Shown here piece after piece: positions 26,504-33,776 of a stretch of 34,775 nucleotides of DNA; the first letter of the stretch is position 1; each line of letters starts with the position of its first letter. Below the pieces are notes generated by a model. That model worked only from the letters and a program-made list of their open reading frames with translations. It did no database searches and was not told where the DNA came from. A program made the position numbers and the translations under genes. The DNA is taken from contig CALWLF010000055.1 of assembly GCA_944381455.1 (NCBI GenBank), positions 1 to 34,775 on the forward strand, given 5' to 3'. The DNA is from an uncultured Clostridia bacterium. GTDB taxonomy: Bacteria > Bacillota > Clostridia > Lachnospirales > Anaerotignaceae.

Positions 26504-26540
26504 ATAAAAGATAATGTATGAATAGAAAGAGGTAGAAAAA

Positions 26541-27413
26541 ATGCAATATGAAGGAGTCGTGTACCGTCCGCCCAGTGAGGCTGGCAGTTTGATTATTCAG
26601 TTGACCATTGGCTGTGCCAGAAACACCTGCACTTTTTGTGCCATGTTCAAAGAAAAACAGTTCCGGGTGCGCAAGCTGGAAGATGTGGTGGCCGATTTGG
26701 AAGAAGCCAGACGATATTACAGCCGCATCAAGGTGCGCCGGATTTTTCTGGCAGACGGTGATGCATTGATTGTGAAAACAAAGGATTTATTATATATTTT
26801 GGAACAAATCCATCGGCTTTATCCGGAAGTGGAACGGATTTCTGCTTACGGCGCACCGGCCGATGTACTGATGAAAAGCGACGAAGAACTGCGCCAGCTG
26901 AAAGAAGCCGGACTGGATATGATTTATATCGGGGCAGAAAGCGGCGATGATGTGGTGCTGTCTGATGTGAAAAAGGGTGTAACCAGCGCCCAACTGATCG
27001 AAGCTGGCCAAAAACTGAAACGGGCCGGCATGGTGGTTTCCATCACGCTGATTTCTGGTTTGGGCGGCACAAAACGGGTGGAGGAGCATGCTTTGGGCTC
27101 GGCCCGTGTGATTTCTGCCATCAAGCCGGAATATGTGGGCTTTTTGACGCTGATGGTGGAGGCGGGGACGCCGTTATATGACGATTGGAAAGCTGGGAAA
27201 TTCCAGCTTCTGGGCCCAAGAGAAGTGCTGCAGGAAATGCGGTTATTTGTGGAGGCAGTGGATGCGGAAGGAACGGTGTTCCGGGCCAACCATGCATCCA
27301 ACTATGTGCCCTTAAAAGGCACATTTAACCGAGATAAGGAAGAAATGCTGCGCCAGATTGCGCAGGCGGAAGAAGCCGGGGTATTCCGTCCAGATATGTT
27401 CCGCGGCATTTAA
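26541..27413 (+). CDS. Radical SAM protein with CX4CX2C motif, function unknown
   Basis: This 290-residue protein is a compact Elp3/HemN-like radical SAM barrel. The cluster cysteines are C25, C30 and C33 (GCARNTCTFC), a CX4CX2C spacing instead of the usual CX3CX2C, followed by AMFKEKQFRVR. Later signatures are ISAYGAPADVL, MIYIGAESGDD and SITLISGLGG. I recall a clostridial family with the same spacing but no assigned reaction; automated labels such as coproporphyrinogen oxidase would be unsafe. AAAGAGGTAG lies before the ATG. It heads a run with an unknown membrane protein, wecB and a SHOCT-like protein. Confidence 0.82.
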   Translation: MQYEGVVYRPPSEAGSLIIQLTIGCARNTCTFCAMFKEKQFRVRKLEDVVADLEEARRYYSRIKVRRIFLADGDALIVKTKDLLYILEQIHRLYPEVERISAYGAPADVLMKSDEELRQLKEAGLDMIYIGAESGDDVVLSDVKKGVTSAQLIEAGQKLKRAGMVVSITLISGLGGTKRVEEHALGSARVISAIKPEYVGFLTLMVEAGTPLYDDWKAGKFQLLGPREVLQEMRLFVEAVDAEGTVFRANHASNYVPLKGTFNRDKEEMLRQIAQAEEAGVFRPDMFRGI

Positions 27414-27443
27414 AGGAAGGATCAGGCGGGAGCGTGGCGAAAG

Positions 27444-28280
27444 ATGGAGCTGCTTGGAAGCTTGATGCTGCTGGTATTGGCGGCGTCGTTGATGATGTTT
27501 GGTTTGACGGGAGTGCGGCAATGGTTTTGCATTTGGTTTTTTGCACTGCCGCTGCTGGGGATGACGCTGTTTCCTTCCTCAAAGGCTGAGATCAATGGTT
27601 TGGTGGTGCTCATTGCACTGTTGCTGCTGGTACTGACCGTTTATGCACTTTCTGGCATTTCGCTATGGTGCTTCGAGAAAAGAAAAGTCAATCGTGTTTT
27701 TTTTGGAATATCTGTGGTGTTTTTTTATTTGGTGCTGGTCTATTTTTGCTATCACGTACTGATTGATGGCAATTTAGCCTTTTTGCATTTGGTATTGCCT
27801 CATTATCCGGCCAATGTGGTGTCATTGGTTGCGGCTGTGCCGGCAACGGCCATGGTCTGGTTTTTGTGGTTACAGGCAACGGAAAAGTTTTTTTCCCAGC
27901 CTGGCGTGTTTGTGATGATCAAATGCAGGCCAAGGCGGAAAAAGGGCTGGTATTTTGGCGGCAGTCCTTTGGCCATGGAAGGGATTCAAAACGGAAAAAC
28001 TTATTTGTTTTTTGCCACTCGTCGTGCCTATTTGCTGCTGCGGCCGGAAAAGCAGTTGAAATTATCCTGTAAAATCGGCGTCTTTGGCGGCATCTATGCC
28101 AGGAAAAATCTGCTGCAAGAGCCAAGCTTGCGCAGAAAACGCAATGTGACAAGGAAACTGGCCAAGCAGGCCGTGGCAACGGGATTGATTGCCGGGCTGA
28201 TATTGCTGTTTGTGGTGCGTGTGGGATATGGCGTTGACTTTGAGACGATGTTTACTTTTTTGAAAAGAGGACTTTTTTGA
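27444..28280 (+). CDS. Multi-pass membrane protein of unknown function
   Basis: This 278-residue protein has about five hydrophobic segments in the first 150 residues. A basic soluble stretch of roughly 100 residues follows (KCRPRRKKGWYFGG, FFATRRAYLLLRP and SLRRKRNVTRKLAKQ), then a last membrane helix near the C-terminus (GLIAGLILLFVVRVGYG). I recognise no family or catalytic motif. The large basic region is probably cytosolic by the positive-inside rule. The ribosome site is weak. It lies 30 bases after the radical SAM gene and its stop is one base before wecB, so it is probably co-expressed with both. Confidence 0.7.
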   Translation: MELLGSLMLLVLAASLMMFGLTGVRQWFCIWFFALPLLGMTLFPSSKAEINGLVVLIALLLLVLTVYALSGISLWCFEKRKVNRVFFGISVVFFYLVLVYFCYHVLIDGNLAFLHLVLPHYPANVVSLVAAVPATAMVWFLWLQATEKFFSQPGVFVMIKCRPRRKKGWYFGGSPLAMEGIQNGKTYLFFATRRAYLLLRPEKQLKLSCKIGVFGGIYARKNLLQEPSLRRKRNVTRKLAKQAVATGLIAGLILLFVVRVGYGVDFETMFTFLKRGLF

Positions 28281-28281
28281 C

Positions 28282-29433
28282 ATGGATAAAATCAAGGTAA
28301 TGAGCGTATTTGGCACCAGGCCTGAGGCCATTAAAATGGCGCCTTTGGTGCAGGCGCTGCAACAAGAAAGCCGGGTGGAAAGCGTGGTTTGCGTAACGGC
28401 GCAGCACCGGCAGATGCTGGATCAAGTGTTGGAGATTTTTCATCTGACACCCCAATATGACTTAAATATCATGCGCCAGCGGCAGACGCTGGAAGGCATT
28501 ACCACCCGGGCTTTGGAAGGGCTGGGGGAAGTGATGGAGCAGGAAAAGCCAGATTTGGTGCTGGTCCATGGCGATACCACCACCACTTTTGCCGCATCTT
28601 TGGCGGCATACTATCATAAAATTCCTGTGGGCCATGTGGAAGCGGGCCTGCGTACTTATAACAAGTATGAACCTTTCCCAGAGGAGATGAACCGGCGGCT
28701 GACCGGCGCCATTGCCCAGCTGCATTTTTCGCCGACGCCTTTGGCCAAAGCCCATTTGCTGGCGGAACATGTGGAGGAAAAAGCGATTTTTGTAACAGGA
28801 AATACGGTCATTGATGTATTAAAAACTACCATTGAGAAAGACTATACCTTTACAGTGGAACAGTTAAACCACATTGATTTTTCTTCCCGCCGGGTGATCA
28901 CCATGACAGCGCACCGGAGAGAAAATCTGGGAGAACCGCTGGAAGAAATCTGCCGGGCTGTACTGCGTCTGGTGCAGGAATTTGAAGATGTGGAAGTGGT
29001 GTATGCCGTACACAAAAACCCGGCAGTGGTGGAACCGGTGCATCGGATTTTGGGCGGCCATCCCCGCATCCATCTCATCGATCCACTGGATTTGAAAGAT
29101 ATGCACAACTTGATGAGCCGTTCTTATTTTGTAATGACCGATTCTGGCGGATTGCAAGAAGAGGTGCCTTCCATGGGAAAACCAGTGCTGGTGCTGCGCA
29201 ATGTGACTGAGCGGCCGGAAGGCGTGGAGGCTGGCACACTGCGTTTGGCCGGGACAAAAGAAGAAACGGTGTATCAGTTGGCAAAAGAACTGTTGACAAG
29301 CCAAAGCGCTTATGACGCCATGGCAAAGGCAAAAAATCCTTTTGGGGATGGGTTTGCATCCAAACGGATTGTGCAGGCAATTTTATATCAATTCGGCTTT
29401 ACGCAAACAAGACCGGAGGAATTTTTCAGATAG
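28282..29433 (+). CDS. wecB: UDP-N-acetylglucosamine 2-epimerase (non-hydrolysing)
   Basis: This 383-residue cytosolic enzyme interconverts UDP-GlcNAc and UDP-ManNAc for wall polymers such as teichoic acid linkage units. The N-terminal GTRPEAIKMAPL, the GHVEAGLRTYNKYEPFPEEMNR segment and the C-terminal DSGGLQEE nucleotide-binding motif are all intact, and length is typical. No glycosyltransferase or ManNAc dehydrogenase lies beside it, so the epimerase is detached from its usual polymer cluster. It sits in a tight run behind the unknown membrane protein. Confidence 0.95.
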   Translation: MDKIKVMSVFGTRPEAIKMAPLVQALQQESRVESVVCVTAQHRQMLDQVLEIFHLTPQYDLNIMRQRQTLEGITTRALEGLGEVMEQEKPDLVLVHGDTTTTFAASLAAYYHKIPVGHVEAGLRTYNKYEPFPEEMNRRLTGAIAQLHFSPTPLAKAHLLAEHVEEKAIFVTGNTVIDVLKTTIEKDYTFTVEQLNHIDFSSRRVITMTAHRRENLGEPLEEICRAVLRLVQEFEDVEVVYAVHKNPAVVEPVHRILGGHPRIHLIDPLDLKDMHNLMSRSYFVMTDSGGLQEEVPSMGKPVLVLRNVTERPEGVEAGTLRLAGTKEETVYQLAKELLTSQSAYDAMAKAKNPFGDGFASKRIVQAILYQFGFTQTRPEEFFR

Positions 29434-29446
29434 GAGGCAGAGTCAT

Positions 29447-30007
29447 ATGAAAGAAGAGAGAATGGCTGTATTATCAATGGTGGAAAAAGGCATCATTTCT
29501 GTCGATGAGGCAGAACGTCTGTTACAGGCGCTGGAAAATCAAAGCGAAGGTGAATTTGGCCGTAAAGTGGGCCGCATCATCCAAAACACCGGTGAAGGAC
29601 TTGGAATTTTGGCGCAGAAACTGGGCGAAAAGACAGAACAGCTGGTGGCCAGCAGCAAAGAAGCTGCAAAAAAAACAGGCAGCACTTTAGATAAAGTGGT
29701 GGAAGAAAACAAGCCACGGGTAAAAAAAGCTGCGGCCAAAGTATCGGAAAAGGCAGAAGCACTCAATGAGACCATTCGCCAAAAACGAGAAGCCAGAAAG
29801 AAAGATCTGGAAGAAGAATATGAAGATTTGTTTGCTGATTTAGAGGACGATTACGAAGCAGACGAGGATGATTTTGAAGAAGATGTGACCGTGATTCCAT
29901 ATCGTGCCACAGTTTCCAACGAGGAGGCAGAAGAAACAGAACCTCAGCAGAAACAGGACACATCTGACAGTGAGACAGCGACAGAAGAAAAGAAAGAAGA
30001 AGAATAA
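29447..30007 (+). CDS. SHOCT-like N-terminal domain protein with Lys/Ala-rich coiled region and acidic tail
   Basis: This 186-residue protein is probably cytosolic. Residues 1-30 (RMAVLSMVEKGIISVDEAER) match the short SHOCT-like helix-turn-helix found at the start of YvlB-type proteins. The middle (about 60-120) is Lys/Ala/Glu-rich and helical, and the last 70 residues are strongly acidic. There is no membrane segment. TAGGAGG precedes ATG 29447; the longer frame to 29312 lies within wecB. SHOCT domains are often oligomerisation modules. The function is unknown. A terminator follows. Confidence 0.65.
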   Translation: MKEERMAVLSMVEKGIISVDEAERLLQALENQSEGEFGRKVGRIIQNTGEGLGILAQKLGEKTEQLVASSKEAAKKTGSTLDKVVEENKPRVKKAAAKVSEKAEALNETIRQKREARKKDLEEEYEDLFADLEDDYEADEDDFEEDVTVIPYRATVSNEEAEETEPQQKQDTSDSETATEEKKEEE

Positions 30008-30025
30008 ACCGTTTTGAAAGGGCCT

Positions 30026-30058
30026 TGGTCGGAGCCATGCGGTTCCGGCCATCTTTTT
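30026..30058 (+). terminator. Intrinsic terminator between the SHOCT-like gene and lepB
   Basis: TGGTCGGAGCC (30026-30036) pairs with GGTTCCGGCCA (30041-30051), with wobbles, around ATGC, then TCTTTTT. Only 22 bases remain before lepB, leaving no room for a promoter there. Confidence 0.75.
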
Positions 30059-30080
30059 GAAATTGGCGGGAGAAAAAATC

Positions 30081-30677
30081 ATGGGTAACTGGAAAAATAG
30101 AAAACAGCAGTTGGAACAAGAAGACTTGCAGCATACAACAGAACAACAGGAAAAACCGAAAAGCTTGGGAAGAGAAATCCTCAGCTGGGCGGGAACCATT
30201 TTTTTTGCGCTGATTTTGGCGCTTTTTATCAATACCTTTGTGATTGTCAACGCCACAGTGCCGACGGGATCCATGGAAGACACCATCATGCCAAAAGACA
30301 GGATTGTGGCGCTGCGCTTGACCTATTATGTTTCTCATCCCCAGCGGGGCGACATTGTGGTCTTTCGCTTTCCGGACGATGAATCCATTCTTTATGTGAA
30401 ACGGGTGATTGGTCTGCCGGGAGAAACGGTGGAAATCAAAGACGGACGGGTGTATATCGACGGGGCGGACGAACCGCTGCCAGATACTTATGTCAAAGGA
30501 ACGCCGACAGGCGATTACGGCCCCTATGAAGTGCCGGAAGGCCATTATTTTATGCTGGGGGATAACCGGGAAAATTCGGAGGATTCCAGGTTTTGGGTGA
30601 ACAAGTTTGTGGCAGAGGATAAAATTTTGGGGAAGGTATACTTCCGCTATTATCCTTCCATTGACTGGCTGGACTAA
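30081..30677 (+). CDS. lepB: Signal peptidase I
   Basis: This 198-residue membrane serine protease cleaves signal peptides of exported proteins. It has a charged cytosolic N-terminus, one membrane helix (about 36-58, GTIFFALILALFINTFVIV), the catalytic serine S64 in VPTGSMEDTI and the lysine K107 in LYVKRVIGLPGE. The later GDNRENSEDSRFW box is also intact. ATG 30081 follows GCGGGAG; an in-frame TTG at 30057 lies in the terminator tail. Expression probably depends on read-through of the terminator just upstream or on a promoter further up. Confidence 0.95.
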   Translation: MGNWKNRKQQLEQEDLQHTTEQQEKPKSLGREILSWAGTIFFALILALFINTFVIVNATVPTGSMEDTIMPKDRIVALRLTYYVSHPQRGDIVVFRFPDDESILYVKRVIGLPGETVEIKDGRVYIDGADEPLPDTYVKGTPTGDYGPYEVPEGHYFMLGDNRENSEDSRFWVNKFVAEDKILGKVYFRYYPSIDWLD

Positions 30678-30680
30678 AGA

Positions 30681-30720
30681 AAAAAGCTGTTTTCGGCCAT
30701 ATCGCGGAAAACAGCTTTTT
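30681..30720. terminator. Bidirectional terminator between lepB and the DUF1858 gene
   Basis: AAAAAGCTGTTTTC (30681-30694) pairs with GGAAAACAGCTTTTT (30706-30720). The A and T runs on either side let it work for both convergent genes. Confidence 0.85.
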
Positions 30721-30728
30721 ATCTCTTT

Positions 30729-30935
30729 TTATTTAGATGCCAGATACTGGTTGATGTCGGCCACCAGTTTGTCCACATTCATGCCATGGACCATGCTGGC
30801 TTCTTCCAAGGTTTCCATGGCGGAAGAAGGGCAGCCAACGCAGTGCATGCCGTTTTGCATCAAAATAGCGGCTGTGCCGCGGTCCATCATCAGAAGTTCG
30901 CCAATGCGGATATCTTTGGTTACTTGCTGTGCCAC
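30729..30935 (-). CDS. DUF1858 domain protein with CxxC motif
   Basis: This 68-residue protein is essentially one DUF1858 domain, the small helical domain linked to redox and hybrid-cluster proteins. Visible features are a TKDIRIGELL start, GTAAILMQNGMHCVGC with C32 and C35, and a DKLVADIN end. The CxxC could form a redox disulfide or bind metal. The start codon is GTG at 30935, with AAAGGAGG eight bases upstream; a longer frame to an ATG at 30971 extends through the ribosome site and is rejected. It has its own promoter. Confidence 0.85.
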   Translation of the reverse strand: MAQQVTKDIRIGELLMMDRGTAAILMQNGMHCVGCPSSAMETLEEASMVHGMNVDKLVADINQYLASK

Positions 30936-30986
30936 AAAAAGCACCTCCTTTATCTTCGAACTACAGGCCATAAGCCAGGATACTTT

Positions 30987-30995
30987 ATTATACCA
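30987..30995 (-). promoter_or_regulatory. Extended -10 promoter of the DUF1858 gene
   Basis: The minus strand reads TGG-TATAAT (hexamer at 30987-30992). It is about 55 bases before the GTG start. No good -35 is seen. Confidence 0.5.
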
Positions 30996-31016
30996 CAGAG
31001 AAAGGAAAAGAAAAAG

Positions 31017-31649
31017 ATGTTTTGGGAAATTAGCCGCAGGCTGGATGAGAAAACACCTGTATTATCCGGTAATCCGGCATACAAGAAAGAAACAGTCTGC
31101 CGTTTGGAAACGGATGGGTATGAAGTGAGCCGCTTGACCATGGGCAGCCATTTTGGCACCCATGTGGATGCGCCGCGGCATTTTTATGCAGACGGTATGA
31201 CCATAGATCAGATTCCGCCAGCCACCTTTTGCGGTGATGCAGTGCTTTATCGCAGCAACGGGCCGGTGGATGCTTCGTTTTTTGAAGAAAAGAAAATGGC
31301 ACCACGGGTGCTGCTGGACATTGCGCCGCCTTATGGATTAACGGAGGACGGTGCTTGGCATTTGCTGATGGAAGGCGTGCTTTTGGTTGGGGTTAGCGGC
31401 ATGGATGTGGAAAACGAAGGCGACGAGGCTTATCCCTGCCATCGTATTTTGTTGGGGGCAGGGATTGTGATTGCAGAGCAGCTGGCGCTGGAGCAGGTGC
31501 CGGAGGGCGAGGGACGGCTCACTTGTCTGCCGCTGTTTATTGGAGACGGCGACGGTGCACCGGCCCGGGCCATTTGGGAGGAAAAAACAGATGGAAACGA
31601 AGGAAACACACAGCTGGAAGGTGGAAGAAAAGGCACTGTATGTGGGTAA
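31017..31649 (+). CDS. Cyclase family protein (KynB/arylformamidase-like metal hydrolase)
   Basis: This 210-residue protein belongs to the PF04199 cyclase family, metal-dependent hydrolases that include kynurenine formamidase. The metal-binding signature HFGTHVDAPRHF (H45, H49, D51, H55) is complete. The C-terminus carries GAGIVIAEQL and LPLFIGDGDGAPARAIW, the normal end of the family. The last 20 or so residues lie beyond that end and overlap the start of the next gene by 59 bases. AAAGGA precedes the ATG. The substrate is unknown; no tryptophan catabolism genes are nearby. Confidence 0.85.
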   Translation: MFWEISRRLDEKTPVLSGNPAYKKETVCRLETDGYEVSRLTMGSHFGTHVDAPRHFYADGMTIDQIPPATFCGDAVLYRSNGPVDASFFEEKKMAPRVLLDIAPPYGLTEDGAWHLLMEGVLLVGVSGMDVENEGDEAYPCHRILLGAGIVIAEQLALEQVPEGEGRLTCLPLFIGDGDGAPARAIWEEKTDGNEGNTQLEGGRKGTVCG

Positions 31650-32184
31650 AAGCAAGCCAGTTTGGGTGACGGTGCCCAAGTTTCGGTTTTTCACCATTGC
31701 GGCGCCAAGCAGGGCAGCAGAACAGGAATGGAAGGCGGCGATGGAAGTGCTGCTGCGCTTTTCCAAATTCATTCATCAAATGCCAAAGCGCGGTTTTTTT
31801 CCGGGAGGCTATTTTCCCTATGCAGTGTACCCGGTGGAATATGAAAAAAATGGGCAAGAAGGACAGCTGATGGTGCGTCAGCCAGTCTTTGTGACAGAAT
31901 CCATTGCCCGTATGACACTGACGGGACTGACGGCCACAAACCCGCATCCGTTGATGCAGCAGGTTCATATGCGGGAAAAAGAGGACGGCCGGTGTATTCA
32001 GATGGCTGTGACGGGCATGGAGCAATGGAAGGAGGCCTGGCAGGCGTTGGAAGAGGCGGCCCAGAAAGAAGGTGTTTGGCTCTCTTCTGACCGGTATCGC
32101 ATCATTGCATTAAACGATTGGTCAAAGACGGCGCCGGAAAAGCGGAAAATGACGTTACGCCGGTTTGTGGCGGAATCAGAGTAG
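31591..32184 (+). CDS. GyrI-like small-molecule-binding domain protein
   Basis: This 197-residue protein is of the GyrI-like ligand-binding type, the same fold as the C-terminal domain of effector-sensing regulators but here without a DNA-binding part. The start (WKVEEKALYVGKSKPVWVTV), the KFRFFTI strand, PKRGFFPGGYFPYAVYPVEY and the TLRRFV end fit a clostridial stand-alone group. ATG 31591 follows GGGAGG. It overlaps the cyclase gene by 59 bases in another frame, so translation is probably coupled. Its ligand is unknown. Confidence 0.75.
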   Translation: METKETHSWKVEEKALYVGKSKPVWVTVPKFRFFTIAAPSRAAEQEWKAAMEVLLRFSKFIHQMPKRGFFPGGYFPYAVYPVEYEKNGQEGQLMVRQPVFVTESIARMTLTGLTATNPHPLMQQVHMREKEDGRCIQMAVTGMEQWKEAWQALEEAAQKEGVWLSSDRYRIIALNDWSKTAPEKRKMTLRRFVAESE

Positions 32185-32188
32185 AAAA

Positions 32189-32228
32189 AAACATCGGTGA
32201 GAGGAAGGTGCTCACCGATGTTTTTTTT
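32189..32228. terminator. Bidirectional terminator between the GyrI-like gene and lysR
   Basis: ACATCGGTGAG (32191-32201) pairs perfectly with CTCACCGATGT (32211-32221), with A and T runs outside. The stop codon of the lysR gene lies within the stem. Confidence 0.85.
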
Positions 32229-33111
32229 GATGTTCTTCTTTTTCAATTTGCAGATAATCCAAAAATTTCTGGGCCGCTTTAGAAAAAACTTGGTATTTTT
32301 TCCAAACCAAGTCGATGCCCACCTCTTGCCGTGGTTCCAGGGGGCGAAAGCAAAGGGGGCTGGTTTCGTCGGTATGCACCAATTTATCGATGCATAAGGC
32401 ATAGCCCAGGCCTTCTTCCACCCAGAGGGCGGCGTTAAAGATCAGATTATAGGTGGAGACGATGGTCAGCTCGTCCATTTGTTTTTCCATCCAGCCGGGC
32501 AATTCATCCATCATCATGGATTGGCGGGAAGTAAGCAGGGGCAGCTCCCACAAATCTTCGGCGCGGATGCTTTCTTTTTGGGCCAAGGGGCTATCTTTGC
32601 GCATCAAAATGCCCCAGGTGTCGGTGGAGAGCAGTTGGATAAAATGATAGTTCTTTTTGTGGAAGGGCTCGATGACCAACCCGAAGTCTAAAAGTCCTTT
32701 GTCCAACCGTTCCATGACGTCATCGGCATTGCCGCTATAGAGGTGAAAGCGGATGCCTGGATATTCGGTGCGCAGGCGTTTGGCCGTTTTGGCGATGAGG
32801 CGCATGGCCTCCGTTTCTCCGCCGCCGATATAAATGTCGCCGGTGATGGTTTCGGTGCTGTCTTGCAGTTCAGCTTCTGTTTTTTCCACCAAAGAGAGAA
32901 TTTCTGCTGCCCGGCGGCGCAGCAACTCCCCTTCTTCGGTGAGGGTGATGCGGCGGTTGCCCCGCAAAAACAGCTGTTTACCCAGTTCTGCTTCCAAATC
33001 CATCAGTTGGCGGGAGAGGGAAGGCTGGGAGAGATGCAAGGCCTGGGCGGCACCGGAGATGGTTTCTTCTCTGGCGACGGCGAGAAAGTAACGCAATAGG
33101 CGCAATTCCAT
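32212..33111 (-). CDS. LysR-family transcriptional regulator
   Basis: This 299-residue protein has the N-terminal winged helix-turn-helix of LysR regulators (LRYFLAVAREETISGAAQAL, HLSQPSLSRQL, then RGNRRITLTEEG). The periplasmic-binding-like effector domain spans residues 90-290. AAGGAGG precedes the ATG. It is divergent from the cyclophilin-like/SDR cluster, which is the usual target arrangement for this family. The shared intergenic region carries a strong T-N11-A palindrome that overlaps its own -35, so it probably represses itself. The effector is unknown. Confidence 0.93.
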   Translation of the reverse strand: MELRLLRYFLAVAREETISGAAQALHLSQPSLSRQLMDLEAELGKQLFLRGNRRITLTEEGELLRRRAAEILSLVEKTEAELQDSTETITGDIYIGGGETEAMRLIAKTAKRLRTEYPGIRFHLYSGNADDVMERLDKGLLDFGLVIEPFHKKNYHFIQLLSTDTWGILMRKDSPLAQKESIRAEDLWELPLLTSRQSMMMDELPGWMEKQMDELTIVSTYNLIFNAALWVEEGLGYALCIDKLVHTDETSPLCFRPLEPRQEVGIDLVWKKYQVFSKAAQKFLDYLQIEKEEHQKKHR

Positions 33112-33134
33112 GGCGGTTCCTCCTTTTTAGAATG

Positions 33135-33163
33135 AGTATAGCAAAAACAACTATGCTTTTCAA
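33135..33163 (-). promoter_or_regulatory. Promoter of the lysR gene
   Basis: The minus strand reads TTGAAA (33158-33163), a 17-base spacer, then TATACT (33135-33140), with TGC before the -10. The -35 lies inside the LysR binding palindrome. Confidence 0.65.
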
Positions 33164-33169
33164 GCATAG
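33151..33169. promoter_or_regulatory. LysR-type operator (T-N11-A palindrome)
   Basis: CTATGCTTTTCAAGCATAG is a perfect 8-3-8 inverted repeat containing T-GCTTTTCAAGC-A, the classical LysR T-N11-A box. Its centre is about 66 bases before the expected start of the plus-strand transcript, the usual recognition-site position. Confidence 0.75.
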
Positions 33170-33190
33170 GAATCTATTGAATATAGATAT

Positions 33191-33219
33191 TTGCTATTTT
33201 CTTTTCAAAGGCATATACT
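33191..33219 (+). promoter_or_regulatory. Promoter of the cyclophilin-like/SDR cluster
   Basis: TTGCTA (33191-33196), a 17-base spacer, then TATACT (33214-33219). The weak -35 fits an activated promoter with the LysR box upstream. Confidence 0.65.
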
Positions 33220-33242
33220 GAAAAGCAGAAAGGAGGCAGACA

Positions 33243-33769
33243 ATGCATCGATGGTTTTCCTTAGGGTGCAGCATGTTGTTGGCCATCAGTGGCCATGGCT
33301 GTGCCAAAGAAACGACAGAACAACCGCCTCTGTTACAGACAGAGCAGGTGGAGATGGCGAAGAAAAAGCGCAGGAAGGCGAAGCGCAAGGGACAAAAGAC
33401 GAGGAGGACGCCCAGGTGGAACAGTTGGAATTACAAATTGGTACAGAAGTCTACCAGGTTCGTTTGGCACAAACGGAGGCGGCGCAGGCCTTTGCGGCGA
33501 AACTTCCACTGACGCTATCCATGAAGGAATTAAATGGAAACGAAAAATATAGCTATTTAGACGAAGCGTTGCCCACGGAGGCAGAGAGAGTAGGCCAGAT
33601 TGAATCGGGCGATTTGATGTTATATGGCGAAGATTGTGTGGTGCTTTTTTATGACAGTTTTTCCACCAATTATTCTTATACCCCATTGGGCAGGGTGGAA
33701 GATGCCACGGGATTAAAAGAAGCCGTTGGCGAAGGAGCAGTCACCATGACATTTCAAGAGAAAGGATGA
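33243..33769 (+). pseudogene. Cyclophilin-like-fold exported protein, frameshifted
   Basis: Two frames together make one gene. ATG 33243, with AAAGGAGG seven bases upstream, opens a signal-peptide-like N-terminus (MHRWFSLGCSMLLAISGHGC, an imperfect lipobox) and TEQPPLLQTEQ. From about 33345 the coding sense moves to the -1 frame: a Glu/Gly/Lys linker, then a cyclophilin-like domain (LELQIGTEVYQVRL, GDLMLYGEDCVVLFYDSF and YTPLGRVED) to the stop at 33769. One extra A in the A5 run at 33363-33367 would restore a single frame. It could be a true mutation, a sequencing error in a homopolymer, or slippage. The intact domain resembles small proteins found beside oxidoreductases. Confidence 0.7.
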
Positions 33770-33776
33770 AACGAAG

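Noticed and set aside
33355..33375. Programmed -1 frameshifting in the cyclophilin-like gene
   Set aside because: The site reads G-AAA-AAG, not the strong A-AAA-AAG heptamer, I saw no clear stimulatory stem, and neighbouring genes also carry lesions, so mutation or sequence error is simpler.
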